From Flammeovirga kamogawensis (GTDB lineage: Bacteria; Bacteroidota; Bacteroidia; Cytophagales; Flammeovirgaceae), in assembly GCF_018736065.1 (NCBI RefSeq), contig NZ_CP076129.1, positions 620,001 through 684,000 on the forward strand: DNA of 64,000 nt, written 5' to 3'. Under the pieces are notes generated by a model. It did no database searches and was not told the origin of the DNA. It worked only from the letters and a program-made list of their open reading frames with translations. This document shows positions 19,556-28,107 of the stretch, piece by piece (positions within the stretch are counted from its first letter, which is position 1; every line of letters starts with the position of its first letter). Position numbers and translations under genes: made by a program.

Positions 19556-20868
19556 CTAAATAAACTCCCCTTCTTCGGTTAAATCTAAACCTTCTTTTTC
19601 TTCCGTTGGTGAAACTCTAAAACCCACAGTCATTTTACAAACTTTCATTATTATAAATGTCATTATAGCAGACCAACCTACTGCAGAAAGTAAAGCAATT
19701 ACTTGAATAGATAATTGATTAAAAACATCTGTTACACCATGTCCTCCAAAGAACTCAGTTCCTAAAACGGCAACTAATAATGTACCTAATATTCCTCCTA
19801 CACCATGTACAGCAAAAGCATCTAAAGCATCATCTATTTTCCATTTTTTCTTTACAATGTCTACCATATTAAAACATACGATTGCTGCTACAACTCCAAT
19901 AATTACAGCGCCTGTTGGCCCAATATTCCCAGATGCAGGAGTAACTGTTGCTAAACCAGCAATCATACCCGTAACAATTGAAATTAATGTAGGTTTACCA
20001 TTTTTTCTCCATTCTAATAGAGCCCATGTCATACAAGCTGCTGCTGCTGATAAGTGAGTTACTAATAATGTCATTCCTGCAGCACCATTTGCATGTAACT
20101 GGCTTCCTGCATTAAATCCAAACCAACCTACCCATAACATACAAGCTCCAATCATAACCATTGGAATATTTGAAGGTGATTTTTTTTGATGTGCGAATTT
20201 TAAACGAGGTCTAATAAATATAGCTAATAATAATGCAGCTATTCCTGCTGTTGCATGAACAGTAATTCCTCCAGCTAAATCAATTACACCCATTTGTTGT
20301 AACCAACCACCTCCCCATACCCAGTGTGATACTGGTGCATAGACTAGAATTAACCATAAAGCTGAAAACAAGACTACTGCTTTTAATTTCATCCTTTCTG
20401 CGAATGCTCCAATAAATAAACCTGGAGTTATGATTGCAAATGTCATTTGATAAACAGCAAATAACGGTTCTGGTATGTTACCATGTAGACTATCCGCAGT
20501 CATACCTGATAAAAACACCCTATGCAAATCTCCTATAAAATCTCCATCACCAGAAAATACTAAAATAAACCTCCAAACCATAATAGAGATCCGATTCCAG
20601 TAATAACACATATGTTCATCAAAATAGATAAAACATTCTTTTTACGTACTAAACCTGCATAAAATAAAGCTAAACCTGGTAACATCATAAATAACACTAA
20701 AGCAGTTGATACCAAAATCCATGCTGTATCTCCTGTGTCAAGTGCCGTAGTGTTTATATTTGCTAATTGACTTTGGACCTCTGTAATTTCTATTACTTCA
20801 GTTTGTGCCTTCACAATATTTACTGAAGACAGTATTACAGCGATAATAATATATACTATTTTTCTCAT
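19556..20868 (-). pseudogene. amt: Ammonium transporter Amt, split by an apparent frameshift
   Basis: Together the two overlapping reading frames encode one Amt channel. The first (20868 to a TAG at 20560) has a signal-like N-terminus and the conserved GLALFYAGLVRKKNVLS. The second (usable from about 20580 to 19556) continues with FSGDGDFIGDL, AERMKLKA, HWVWGGGW, GGITVHATAGIAAL, GWFGFNAGS, AVHGVGGILGT and a C-terminal tail EEKEGLDLTEEGEFI typical of Amt. All later helices and the twin-His helices (VHATAG, HGVGG) are intact. The shift falls in 20556-20580, just after LLW; one missing base would restore the frame. It may be a sequencing error, a recent inactivation or, less likely, recoding: no classical slippery heptamer is present. 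It lies 143 bp downstream of aguA. Confidence 0.85.
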
Positions 20869-21011
20869 GATAATAAGCCTGAAAAGTAGAAATCAGTTGC
20901 TTGAAAATAGACAAAATAATGAATGGATTATTTTATCTATTTTGTAATTCAAATTTAATTATTAATCTCATTTAGCCATGGATAACCATAACTACCCATG
21001 GCAGTATTAAT

Positions 21012-22112
21012 TTACACCTTTGGTTGTTGTTGTGTAATACAGTGAATGTTACCTCCACCCAAAAGAATTTCTCTAGCATCTACTTGAACAACTCTATGAT
21101 CTGGCATTAAATCTTGAAGGATTTTTGCAGCTACATCATCATTATCATCTCCATATTTTGGTAAAATTATACCTCCATTACAAATTAAACAATTGATATA
21201 AGAACCTGCTAATCTATCTCCTTTCTGACGATTCTTAGCTGTTTCAGACACATCTATTCCTTCTATATCCTCCAAGCTTGTCAACATTGGCGAAGGAACA
21301 GGTAATTTATGTACCGTTATTTTACGACCTTTCGCATCAGTTGTAGTAGATAAGTAATTATATGCTTCCAACGAACGATCATATTGAGGGTCATTTTCAT
21401 CGTCTGTCCATGCTAAAACTACTTCTGCAGGACGTATAAAAAATGCCATATTATCAATATGTCCAGGTGTTTCATCATTATAAATACCTCTAGGTACCCA
21501 AAGTACTTTTTCTACGTTCAGATACTCTTTCAAGTATTCTTCCATCTCTTCTCTAGATAAACCAGGATTTCTTCCAGGGTTCATAAATACCTCTTCTACA
21601 ATCATCACAGTTCCTTCACCATCCGTATGGATTGATCCACCTTCTGTAACAAATTTTTCTGTTCTGTAGCGGTCAGCGTTTTCTATTGATAATACTTTAT
21701 GAGCTACCTGATCATCATGATCAAAAGGAGAATATAAACCATTAAAAGTACCTCCATAAGCATTAAATTTCCAATCTACTCCTCTTAATCCACCTTTTCC
21801 ATTTACTAAAAAAGTGGGACCAGAATCACGCATCCAAGCATCATCTTGCGTTAACTCAATTACGCGAATGTTTGGATGAGACAACATTGCACTAGCATTT
21901 TCAAATTGTGTATTAGATGCACAAACAGTAACAGGTTCAAACTCTGCTATAGCTTTTGCAACACGTACATAAGCTTCTTGCCCAGGTTTAGCCCCTAATC
22001 TCCAAGTATCTGTACGTTCAGGCCAGTGCATCCATGTTCTAGTATGCATTGTCCATTCTGCTAGCATATAGTAGCCGTCTTGTTTTGGTGTTGTATTTAA
22101 TAATTGTGACAT
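21012..22112 (-). CDS. aguA: Agmatine deiminase AguA
   Basis: A 366-residue enzyme of the porphyromonas-type peptidyl-arginine deiminase family that converts agmatine to N-carbamoylputrescine and ammonia in the cytoplasm. Diagnostic motifs include WMRDSGPTF near the middle of the first half, the His of NDETPGHIDNMAFF, and the C-terminal GGGNIHCITQQ with the catalytic Cys358. Length is typical. Its start lies 6 bp after the stop of aguB, so the two form an operon (aguB-aguA) that supplies putrescine from arginine-derived agmatine; no arginine decarboxylase lies in the window. Confidence 0.97.
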   Translation of the reverse strand: MSQLLNTTPKQDGYYMLAEWTMHTRTWMHWPERTDTWRLGAKPGQEAYVRVAKAIAEFEPVTVCASNTQFENASAMLSHPNIRVIELTQDDAWMRDSGPTFLVNGKGGLRGVDWKFNAYGGTFNGLYSPFDHDDQVAHKVLSIENADRYRTEKFVTEGGSIHTDGEGTVMIVEEVFMNPGRNPGLSREEMEEYLKEYLNVEKVLWVPRGIYNDETPGHIDNMAFFIRPAEVVLAWTDDENDPQYDRSLEAYNYLSTTTDAKGRKITVHKLPVPSPMLTSLEDIEGIDVSETAKNRQKGDRLAGSYINCLICNGGIILPKYGDDNDDVAAKILQDLMPDHRVVQVDAREILLGGGNIHCITQQQPKV

Positions 22113-22118
22113 GATTTC

Positions 22119-23021
22119 TTAGAATTTATTAGGGTGAACGCCATCGCTTGAAGTAATTACTTGATAATATTCAGGTCTTCTATCTCTAAAGAGACCCCAT
22201 GAAGTACGAGTTTTCTCGATATCGTCTAAATCGAAAGTATGTACTAATACTGCATCCTCATCTTGAGGTGCTTCTTCTACTTTTTGACCATGCTCATTTG
22301 AAATAAATGAAGAACCATAAAATGTGATCCCTACTTCATTCTCTCTGTCAAAAACATCTTTTGTTGTTTCACGCCCAAAACGATTAGATGCTACTACAGG
22401 TGTAATGTTAGCAGCAGCATGACCACATTGTGTAGCTTGCCAATGATCTTTAGAAATCAAATTCGCATCCTGAGGTTCAGACCCAATTGCTGTTGGAAAA
22501 AATAACACTTCAGCTCCCATTAATGCCATTGAACGAGCCGTTTCTGGAAACCATTGATCCCAACAAATTCCTACACCAATTTTAGCATATTTTGTATCCC
22601 ATACTTTAAAACCAGTATCACCAGGGTTAAAAAAGAATTTTTCAAAATAACCAGGACTATCTGGTATGTGAGTTTTTCTATAAACACCTAAAATTTCACC
22701 ATCAGCATCAATAACTGCTATTGAATTATACCTAGCATGACCTTGTCTTTCATAAAAAGAAATTGGTAATACAACCTCCAATTCTTTTGCTATTTTTTGA
22801 AAATGATTAACAGCTGTATTTTCTTCTATTGGTTTTGCTAACTCGAAATAATCTTCGTTTGGTTGAAGGCAAAAATAAGGTGTTTCAAATAATTCTGATA
22901 ATAGGATAATTTGAGCACCTTTTGCTGCTGCTTCTCGCACTAATTTTTCTGTTTTTTCTAAGTTATCCTTTTTGTCCCACGTAAAACTTGTCTGCGTTGC
23001 AGATACTGTAATTTTCCTCAT
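22119..23021 (-). CDS. aguB: N-carbamoylputrescine amidohydrolase AguB
   Basis: A 300-residue nitrilase-superfamily enzyme that hydrolyses N-carbamoylputrescine to putrescine, CO2 and ammonia. The catalytic triad is visible: Glu43 (LSELFETPYF), Lys116 (YRKTHIPD) and Cys153 (GVGICWDQWFPE). The FETPYFC and HIPDSPGYFEKFFF segments are characteristic of the AguB branch. It is the first gene of the aguB-aguA pair; the 310-bp gap upstream holds its promoter and the terminator of the next gene. Confidence 0.97.
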   Translation of the reverse strand: MRKITVSATQTSFTWDKKDNLEKTEKLVREAAAKGAQIILLSELFETPYFCLQPNEDYFELAKPIEENTAVNHFQKIAKELEVVLPISFYERQGHARYNSIAVIDADGEILGVYRKTHIPDSPGYFEKFFFNPGDTGFKVWDTKYAKIGVGICWDQWFPETARSMALMGAEVLFFPTAIGSEPQDANLISKDHWQATQCGHAAANITPVVASNRFGRETTKDVFDRENEVGITFYGSSFISNEHGQKVEEAPQDEDAVLVHTFDLDDIEKTRTSWGLFRDRRPEYYQVITSSDGVHPNKF

Positions 23022-23331
23022 TGCATTATGATCTTTTATTCTTAATAATACTTCTGTAAATCAGGTAATTAAAAGAGATAAATAGATATTCTAAACTCCC
23101 TTTCGTTCTGAATACAATACAAAAGTAAGGGGGAGAATTTTTTTAATGCGTAAAAAAAAAATCAACAGTGGTAAATAAATAATAAAGATTAGTTGATATA
23201 AATTAAACCATAATAATAGAAGGTTATTATGATATTTTATTGTTTTTTAGCAATGGGAATACTACTTTTTTTAAAACACCTCTACTTTAGCTAGAGGTTT
23301 ATTTGAATAAACAATCTTATAAAGAACACCC
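23022..23331. other. Intergenic region upstream of aguB
   Basis: About 310 bp without a gene. It holds the promoter region of aguB and, at its far end, the hairpin at 23278-23298. Nothing else was recognised. Confidence 0.5.
23278..23298 (-). terminator. Terminator of the HExxH lipoprotein gene
   Basis: ACCTCTA (23278-23284) pairs with TAGAGGT (23292-23298). Read on the minus strand it is followed by a T-containing stretch. Confidence 0.6.
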
Positions 23332-23850
23332 CTAATTAAATAATTCATCAAAATATGCTTCCCAAGTTTCTGTATATTCTAAAGAGGGAAAGTTATTGTG
23401 GCCAGAACTAGCAACCATCAAAGATGTATAATATCTTGAGCCATCAATAAATTGCTTACTAGTATGTGTTTCTTTTCTTAAATCTTGGCATAAAGCATGA
23501 AATAATTCATGGCAAATTAATTGTCTTCTAAGATAATCCAATTCTAGTTTGGTACTTTTAGGATTAATTTTGACAACACGCATCGTATTAGATTGGCCAT
23601 GAACATTATCTGCTAAATTTGTTCCCCATTTAATTGTTACTTTTCTATTTCTAAACGTAACATTTCTATCAGCTGCTTCTTTAACAAATTGATTAACGTG
23701 AACGCTAAATATTTCTTCTAATCTATCATCTTCATATTTAACTTTAAGATCATAGGGTGCTACTTTCATGTCAATTAAAGAACATGAATTTATTGATAGA
23801 ATTACTAGGGTAAAAACTACTTTGTAAGCTGTTTGTAAAAAATGATTCAT
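23332..23850 (-). CDS. Putative lipoprotein with a zinc-peptidase-like HExxH motif
   Basis: A 172-residue protein. The N-terminus is a lipoprotein signal (hydrophobic stretch ending SINSC at about residue 23). The centre contains LICHELFHALCQD, an HExxH motif of the gluzincin/metzincin type, followed by a His-containing stretch (KETHTSKQF) and a C-terminal helix ending in TWEAYFDELFN, where the Glu could be a third metal ligand. This suggests a small outer-membrane- or periplasm-facing metallopeptidase, but the family was not identified and the protein is short, so activity is uncertain. It stands alone between two terminators. Confidence 0.6.
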   Translation of the reverse strand: MNHFLQTAYKVVFTLVILSINSCSLIDMKVAPYDLKVKYEDDRLEEIFSVHVNQFVKEAADRNVTFRNRKVTIKWGTNLADNVHGQSNTMRVVKINPKSTKLELDYLRRQLICHELFHALCQDLRKETHTSKQFIDGSRYYTSLMVASSGHNNFPSLEYTETWEAYFDELFN

Positions 23851-24038
23851 TATGTAGTTTAAGTTATTGTATTAGGTTTATGCACAATATTAATAACTTT
23901 TACACTTGTTTACAACATAAGGTTAAATTATTTACAATAACACATAACACTATAAAATAGATAGATGAAATAGTAATGAATTAAAACAGGTAATTGAAAA
24001 ATCTTGTTCCAATAATTATAATTTACTTTAGAATAAAA

Positions 24039-24064
24039 AAAGGTAGCTTAGTTAAGCTACCTTT
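24039..24064 (-). terminator. Terminator of the NAD(P)H oxidoreductase gene
   Basis: A 12-bp perfect inverted repeat (24039-24050 with 24053-24064), with A-rich flank on the left that reads as T-run on the minus strand. Confidence 0.8.
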
Positions 24065-24070
24065 ACTTTC

Positions 24071-24643
24071 CTATTTAAATAAATTTTTTGTTTCTAAGAG
24101 GTATTCTTTCCGCACTTCATCAGATGTTGTAGGTACAGCACCAAAGTAGGTTATTTCTGTTTTTATTCCACAGAATCCAAGTACACCACCATCAAAAATC
24201 CTTGTAAGAGATTTATACATATCTGATCCTTCATAATATTCAGCTGGAGAACCGTGAGGAATAATCACATTAGCTGTTTTACCAGTAAGCATTGCATCCA
24301 CTCCTGTTTCAGTATATTTAAATGCAAACCCACTTGCAAATACTCTATCTATATAACCTTTTAACATTGCGGGCATTTGTCCCCACCATAGTGGAAAAAC
24401 AAAAGTGATGTGTTCTGCCCAAGAAATATCATCTTGATAACGTTTTATATCACTAGGTGTTTCTCCCCCCATAAACATTCCTTGAATATCAGGGAACTTT
24501 AAAACTGGATCAAAGTTTTCACTATACAAATCAGTGACTTTTACCTCATCTCCACGTTCTTCACTAGCCGCTAACACTTCATTAGCAATAGCCTTTGTAA
24601 AACTTTCTGGGTTTAAGTGAGAAAATACAATTAAATGCTTCAT
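24071..24643 (-). CDS. NAD(P)H:quinone oxidoreductase-type flavoprotein
   Basis: A 190-residue cytoplasmic protein with the flavodoxin-like fold of the NQO1/KefF/MdaB group. Signs are the N-terminal strand and phosphate loop HLIVFSHLNPESFTKA, the DLYSENFDPVL segment, the FMN/FAD-binding FPLWWGQMPAMLKGYIDRVF, and the GKTANVIIPHGSP stretch. The family reduces quinones or other electrophiles by two electrons using NAD(P)H. It has its own terminator 7 bp after the stop and no neighbour on the same transcript; substrate is unknown. Confidence 0.87.
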   Translation of the reverse strand: MKHLIVFSHLNPESFTKAIANEVLAASEERGDEVKVTDLYSENFDPVLKFPDIQGMFMGGETPSDIKRYQDDISWAEHITFVFPLWWGQMPAMLKGYIDRVFASGFAFKYTETGVDAMLTGKTANVIIPHGSPAEYYEGSDMYKSLTRIFDGGVLGFCGIKTEITYFGAVPTTSDEVRKEYLLETKNLFK

Positions 24644-24788
24644 AATCTATTTTAATTTTATACATTTTTATAGATAACATGTATAAGCCGTTAATTGTAA
24701 CCTATTATGGTTATAATTCAATAATGTCTCTAAATCATTACTTTCTGTAATAATCTAGTGATTAAACATTTACTATTTTTACAGAAAA

Positions 24789-24817
24789 AAAAGCTCCCCA
24801 TATAATGAAGAGCTTTT
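24789..24817 (-). terminator. Terminator of the MBG-domain beta-helix gene
   Basis: AAAAGCTC (24789-24796) pairs with GAGCTTTT (24810-24817); the minus-strand 3' side is T-rich. A degenerate copy of this hairpin and the adjoining gene end lies at 27284-27340. Confidence 0.75.
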
Positions 24818-24834
24818 ATACATTTTTTCAATAA

Positions 24835-27051
24835 CTATTTTACATATATTTTTACGATTTTCGATTTCTCATCACTAATTAGTTTAACAACTAGAACACC
24901 ACTTAATTCTGTGGGTAAAGTGATTATTTTTTTATTTCTAACTTCTGTTTTTAATACTTCTTTTCCTGTTAGAGTATAAACAGAAAGATTAGCTTTTTCG
25001 TTATTGCCAAGCTCTACTGTAAACTGACCAATACTAGGATTAGGGAATACATTAACTTCTAGTATTGAATTGTCTATTGCAAGTGGGTCTGCTAAACCTC
25101 CTCTTTCACTAATTACAAGAGTATCCATAGCTATTCCTGAATATTTTTCATCAACTATAGCAGCAATTACTACATAACTACCTGGTTTTATTGGTGCTGA
25201 ATTCACACCATTATAAGTGACAAAAATCTCAAAATCATCATTCCCAACACTTACTGTAGCACTTTTCGGTGTTCCATCATACAGGTGTTCTAAACTTGAA
25301 ATTGATACCTCTACAGTTCCTTTTGTAATTACTAAAGTTCCTTCTGCTTTTCCTTCGTAATTTTCATCAACAATTGTAGCTATCACTGCATAACTTCCAA
25401 TTTCCACAGGTTTATCTAAAGCACCATCATAAGTAATTTCTACTGTTAAACCTTCAACATCTGTAGTAACAGTAGGCATCTTTTCAGTTCCATCATATCC
25501 AACTTCTAAATCACTTAAAGTTACTGTTGCCAATTCTTTTATAATTGCATTCGGATCTACAACACGAATAATACCTTCAAAAGAACCTTCGTAATCTGAT
25601 GAGGGATCAATAGTTACCTTAACATTATAGACATCAATAGCATTTGGCAAAGCAGACCCATTGTTATAAGTAATGTTTAATGGTGCAACATCTAACCCAA
25701 TAACAACCCCTTGTGCATCTTTAACTTCAAATTCAGGGGTAATATCACTTCCTGTAAAATCTAAAATTTCTTCTGATTTCATTGTTATTGTTGCTGCTTT
25801 TTTAGCTACACTTGTTGTAAACTCATATGCTCCAACATCTCTAGTGCTACCTACAACTGCATTTCCTGTTATATCGGTTGTTGTTCCTGTTGTTCCAGCA
25901 TCAATTGCTACACTACCCTCATTCAGCTTTAAGTAATATACTCCTTTATCATTCATTTCTAAAGTTGAAGAAAGTAAAAACTGATCTATAGGAGCAACAC
26001 CATCTTTTTCTGCTATAACTTGATTGTTTGTATTTTCTGCAAAGACAGCATTTGCATGGCTCAACTCCATGATGTTATTGGCTACATTTGCACTGTTTAA
26101 TACAGCAGCATTATTTACCATTAAATCGTAATTTTCTCCTGCATGTGATTGTCCTTCTACATGATTATATATAAGATTGTTCTTGAAGGCTAAAATATTT
26201 AAATTAACATGTGATCCATTTTTAAAAAAAGTTACACCAACACCAGCTTGTTCTTCACAATAATTTCCTACAATTGTGTTATTAATAGCAGTAATCTCTG
26301 TACTTACTTTTTTATGAGACAATAATAATAAAGCTCCACCTTGATTTGTTACATAAACTTCTGGATCATCACCTTCCCCTCCTTCTGTTGTGTAGTTTTT
26401 ATAGATAGTTGTATTTTCTATAATGATCGCTTTATTTTGTTGCTGTATAGCTGCACCTTTTAATTTAGCATAGTTTTCTCCAAAATAAGAGTTTTTTACA
26501 GTTAGAAAACCTCCACTTTGGATGGCTCCTCCTGCGTTATTTGCCTTATTACTAATAAAGTTACATGATTCTACAATCAAATGAGAGTGCCAAGTAAAAG
26601 AGAATGCTCCTCCATTTCCAGCCCCTGCTTCTCCAGTTGCTTCGTAGTTTTTTACCGTAATTTCTTTTAAGGTTAATTCGGTAGAATTTAATGAAGAAAA
26701 CAATCTATCTCTTCCATCAGTTAATGCTCCATCAAAAATAGCTGGAGCATCCCATTTTTGAATAGTTACTTTATATACAAATTCAGTTTCTGCTCCTCCA
26801 TCTAGAACAATACTTTTATCTCCAAAAGTACCCTTAGCATTTAATATTACTGTTTTCCCTGTATTTGCAGCGTCTGCAACTAAGGCTATTCCTTTAGTCA
26901 ATGTTTTAAAAGGTGACGCAGAAGATCCATCATTTGTATCTAATCCATTTTCAGCATCTAAATAATAGTTTACTTCTTGTGCATTAGCTGCTGTAGTTAT
27001 TAATGTAATAAGAAAACAACAAGCGAGTAATTTGGATAATATTCTTTTCAT
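24835..27051 (-). CDS. Secreted right-handed beta-helix protein with MBG domains and T9SS tail
   Basis: A 738-residue protein with a signal peptide (about 1-24, AANAQ). Residues about 28-410 form a parallel beta-helix that opens with YYLDAENGLDTNDGSSASPF and closes with RDVGAYEF, the frame found in polysaccharide lyase-like and polymorphic surface proteins. Three MBG-type Ig-like repeats follow (about 415-660), with the marks YDGTEKMP and YDGTPKSA. The last 70 residues are a T9SS sorting domain (VFPNPSIGQF, ending KIVKIYVK). No catalytic residues of a known lyase family could be assigned, so it may be an adhesin or a glycan-binding protein. It has its own terminator. Confidence 0.88.
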   Translation of the reverse strand: MKRILSKLLACCFLITLITTAANAQEVNYYLDAENGLDTNDGSSASPFKTLTKGIALVADAANTGKTVILNAKGTFGDKSIVLDGGAETEFVYKVTIQKWDAPAIFDGALTDGRDRLFSSLNSTELTLKEITVKNYEATGEAGAGNGGAFSFTWHSHLIVESCNFISNKANNAGGAIQSGGFLTVKNSYFGENYAKLKGAAIQQQNKAIIIENTTIYKNYTTEGGEGDDPEVYVTNQGGALLLLSHKKVSTEITAINNTIVGNYCEEQAGVGVTFFKNGSHVNLNILAFKNNLIYNHVEGQSHAGENYDLMVNNAAVLNSANVANNIMELSHANAVFAENTNNQVIAEKDGVAPIDQFLLSSTLEMNDKGVYYLKLNEGSVAIDAGTTGTTTDITGNAVVGSTRDVGAYEFTTSVAKKAATITMKSEEILDFTGSDITPEFEVKDAQGVVIGLDVAPLNITYNNGSALPNAIDVYNVKVTIDPSSDYEGSFEGIIRVVDPNAIIKELATVTLSDLEVGYDGTEKMPTVTTDVEGLTVEITYDGALDKPVEIGSYAVIATIVDENYEGKAEGTLVITKGTVEVSISSLEHLYDGTPKSATVSVGNDDFEIFVTYNGVNSAPIKPGSYVVIAAIVDEKYSGIAMDTLVISERGGLADPLAIDNSILEVNVFPNPSIGQFTVELGNNEKANLSVYTLTGKEVLKTEVRNKKIITLPTELSGVLVVKLISDEKSKIVKIYVK

Positions 27052-27283
27052 TGTAGAAGTGTTAAAATAGTAAGTAAAATAAGAACTAATTAAAAAGTGT
27101 AATCAAGTATTCAATGAGTATTAAGTATAAAAAATAACGTTCTAATTAATTAATCTATCGCAATTTATATTCGTATCTACTATTAACAACGCACAAAATA
27201 ACGTAGAATGAACACTTTTTAAAAATTATTCTATTCTGTGTTATTAATTCTATCTATTGTGTTCAAGGCAAATTGAAATCAAA

Positions 27284-27312
27284 AAAAGCCTCCCATAAAA
27301 TGAGAAGCTTTT
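27284..27312 (-). terminator. Orphan terminator-like hairpin (degenerate copy)
   Basis: AAAAGCCTC pairs imperfectly with GAGAAGCTTTT. It matches the terminator at 24789-24817 in sequence and in position relative to a gene end, but no gene precedes it, which suggests the residue of a deleted paralogue. Confidence 0.5.
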
Positions 27313-27385
27313 CACTATTTTTTTCAATAACTATTTTACAAAATCTATGGATATTAAATGATAGATAACTATTGCTTTTTATTAA

Positions 27386-27408
27386 AGAGAGAACAATTTG
27401 TTCTCTCT
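27386..27408. promoter_or_regulatory. 23-bp palindrome, possible operator
   Basis: Perfect 11-bp arms AGAGAGAACAA and TTGTTCTCTCT flank a single central T. There is no T-run after it on either strand, so an operator or a remnant is as likely as a terminator. Confidence 0.35.
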
Positions 27409-27614
27409 AATAATATTATTGTGGGTAAAGAAATAGCAAATAATTATTATCAATAATATCACAGTAAAAAAGAAGTTTTACAGGCCTCTTTAATACTTAT
27501 GCTAATGTAGAAAATTCATTGTTAGAAATTTTAATCATAAATGACGGTTTATAACACAAACAAAAGAATAGCTATTTACTGTTCTTTTTTAGTATGTTAT
27601 GTGCTCTTTTTAAA

Positions 27615-27650
27615 AAGAAAAGCCTGAACTTTTAAAAAAGATCAGGCTCT
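27615..27650 (-). terminator. Terminator of the small secreted protein gene
   Basis: AGCCTGA (27621-27627) pairs with TCAGGCT (27642-27648), with an A-run on the left that reads as T-run on the minus strand. Confidence 0.75.
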
Positions 27651-27654
27651 AATA

Positions 27655-27954
27655 CTAATTTGTTTCTTCGGTAATCACCATTGCTCCGTAATTTAAAAAC
27701 CGAATGTTATCGAAGTAAAAGTGAATTAGTTTTCCAGATTCATCTTCATACGTCAATTTTACTTCTCTTGAACTAATATTTCCAGAAGCTGATTTATTTA
27801 CTTTGATGAGATTATGTTCTTTAATCAATTTCTTCATCATTCTTTTAGCTTCCATCTTAGAAATACCATCTTCTTCAATAAGTGGGACTTCATTTGCAAA
27901 CAACGTTCCTGATGTAAGCATTAACACAGATAATATTTTATAGACCTTGTTCAT
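27655..27954 (-). CDS. Small secreted protein of unknown function
   Basis: A 99-residue protein with a signal peptide (about 1-20, SGTLFA-N). The mature 79 residues are a basic helix (SKMEAKRMMKKLIKEHN) followed by a beta-rich part containing YEDESGKLIHFYFDNIRF. I do not recognise the family. It is 153 bp before the BamA-like gene in the direction of transcription (downstream of it), with its own terminator, and may be co-transcribed with that gene. Confidence 0.65.
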   Translation of the reverse strand: MNKVYKILSVLMLTSGTLFANEVPLIEEDGISKMEAKRMMKKLIKEHNLIKVNKSASGNISSREVKLTYEDESGKLIHFYFDNIRFLNYGAMVITEETN

Positions 27955-28107
27955 AGTGATTATATAATTTGGTTGTTCCTGAAATCTTATAACAAAAGTC
28001 TAAGATTATCACCACATAACAAAGTACAAACTACAAACAAAGTTTAATATTAAACTAAAAGATAAAGAAATTGATCTATGTTAATTATTTCACTGTAAAT
28101 GAATAGT

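Larger units (their letters stand above)
27052..27654. other. Intergenic region with gene-end remnant and palindrome
   Basis: About 600 bp without a convincing gene. It holds the promoter region of the beta-helix gene, a terminator-like hairpin (27284-27312) followed by a 22-bp exact copy (27319-27340) of the stop-codon region of that gene, a 23-bp near-perfect palindrome (27386-27408) and the terminator of the next gene (27615-27650). On the minus strand the copied end still reads SIDFVK-stop. Confidence 0.55.

Noticed and set aside
20540-20600. Programmed -1 frameshift in amt
   Set aside because: No X XXY YYZ slippery heptamer and no evident downstream stem-loop; mutation or sequencing error is simpler.
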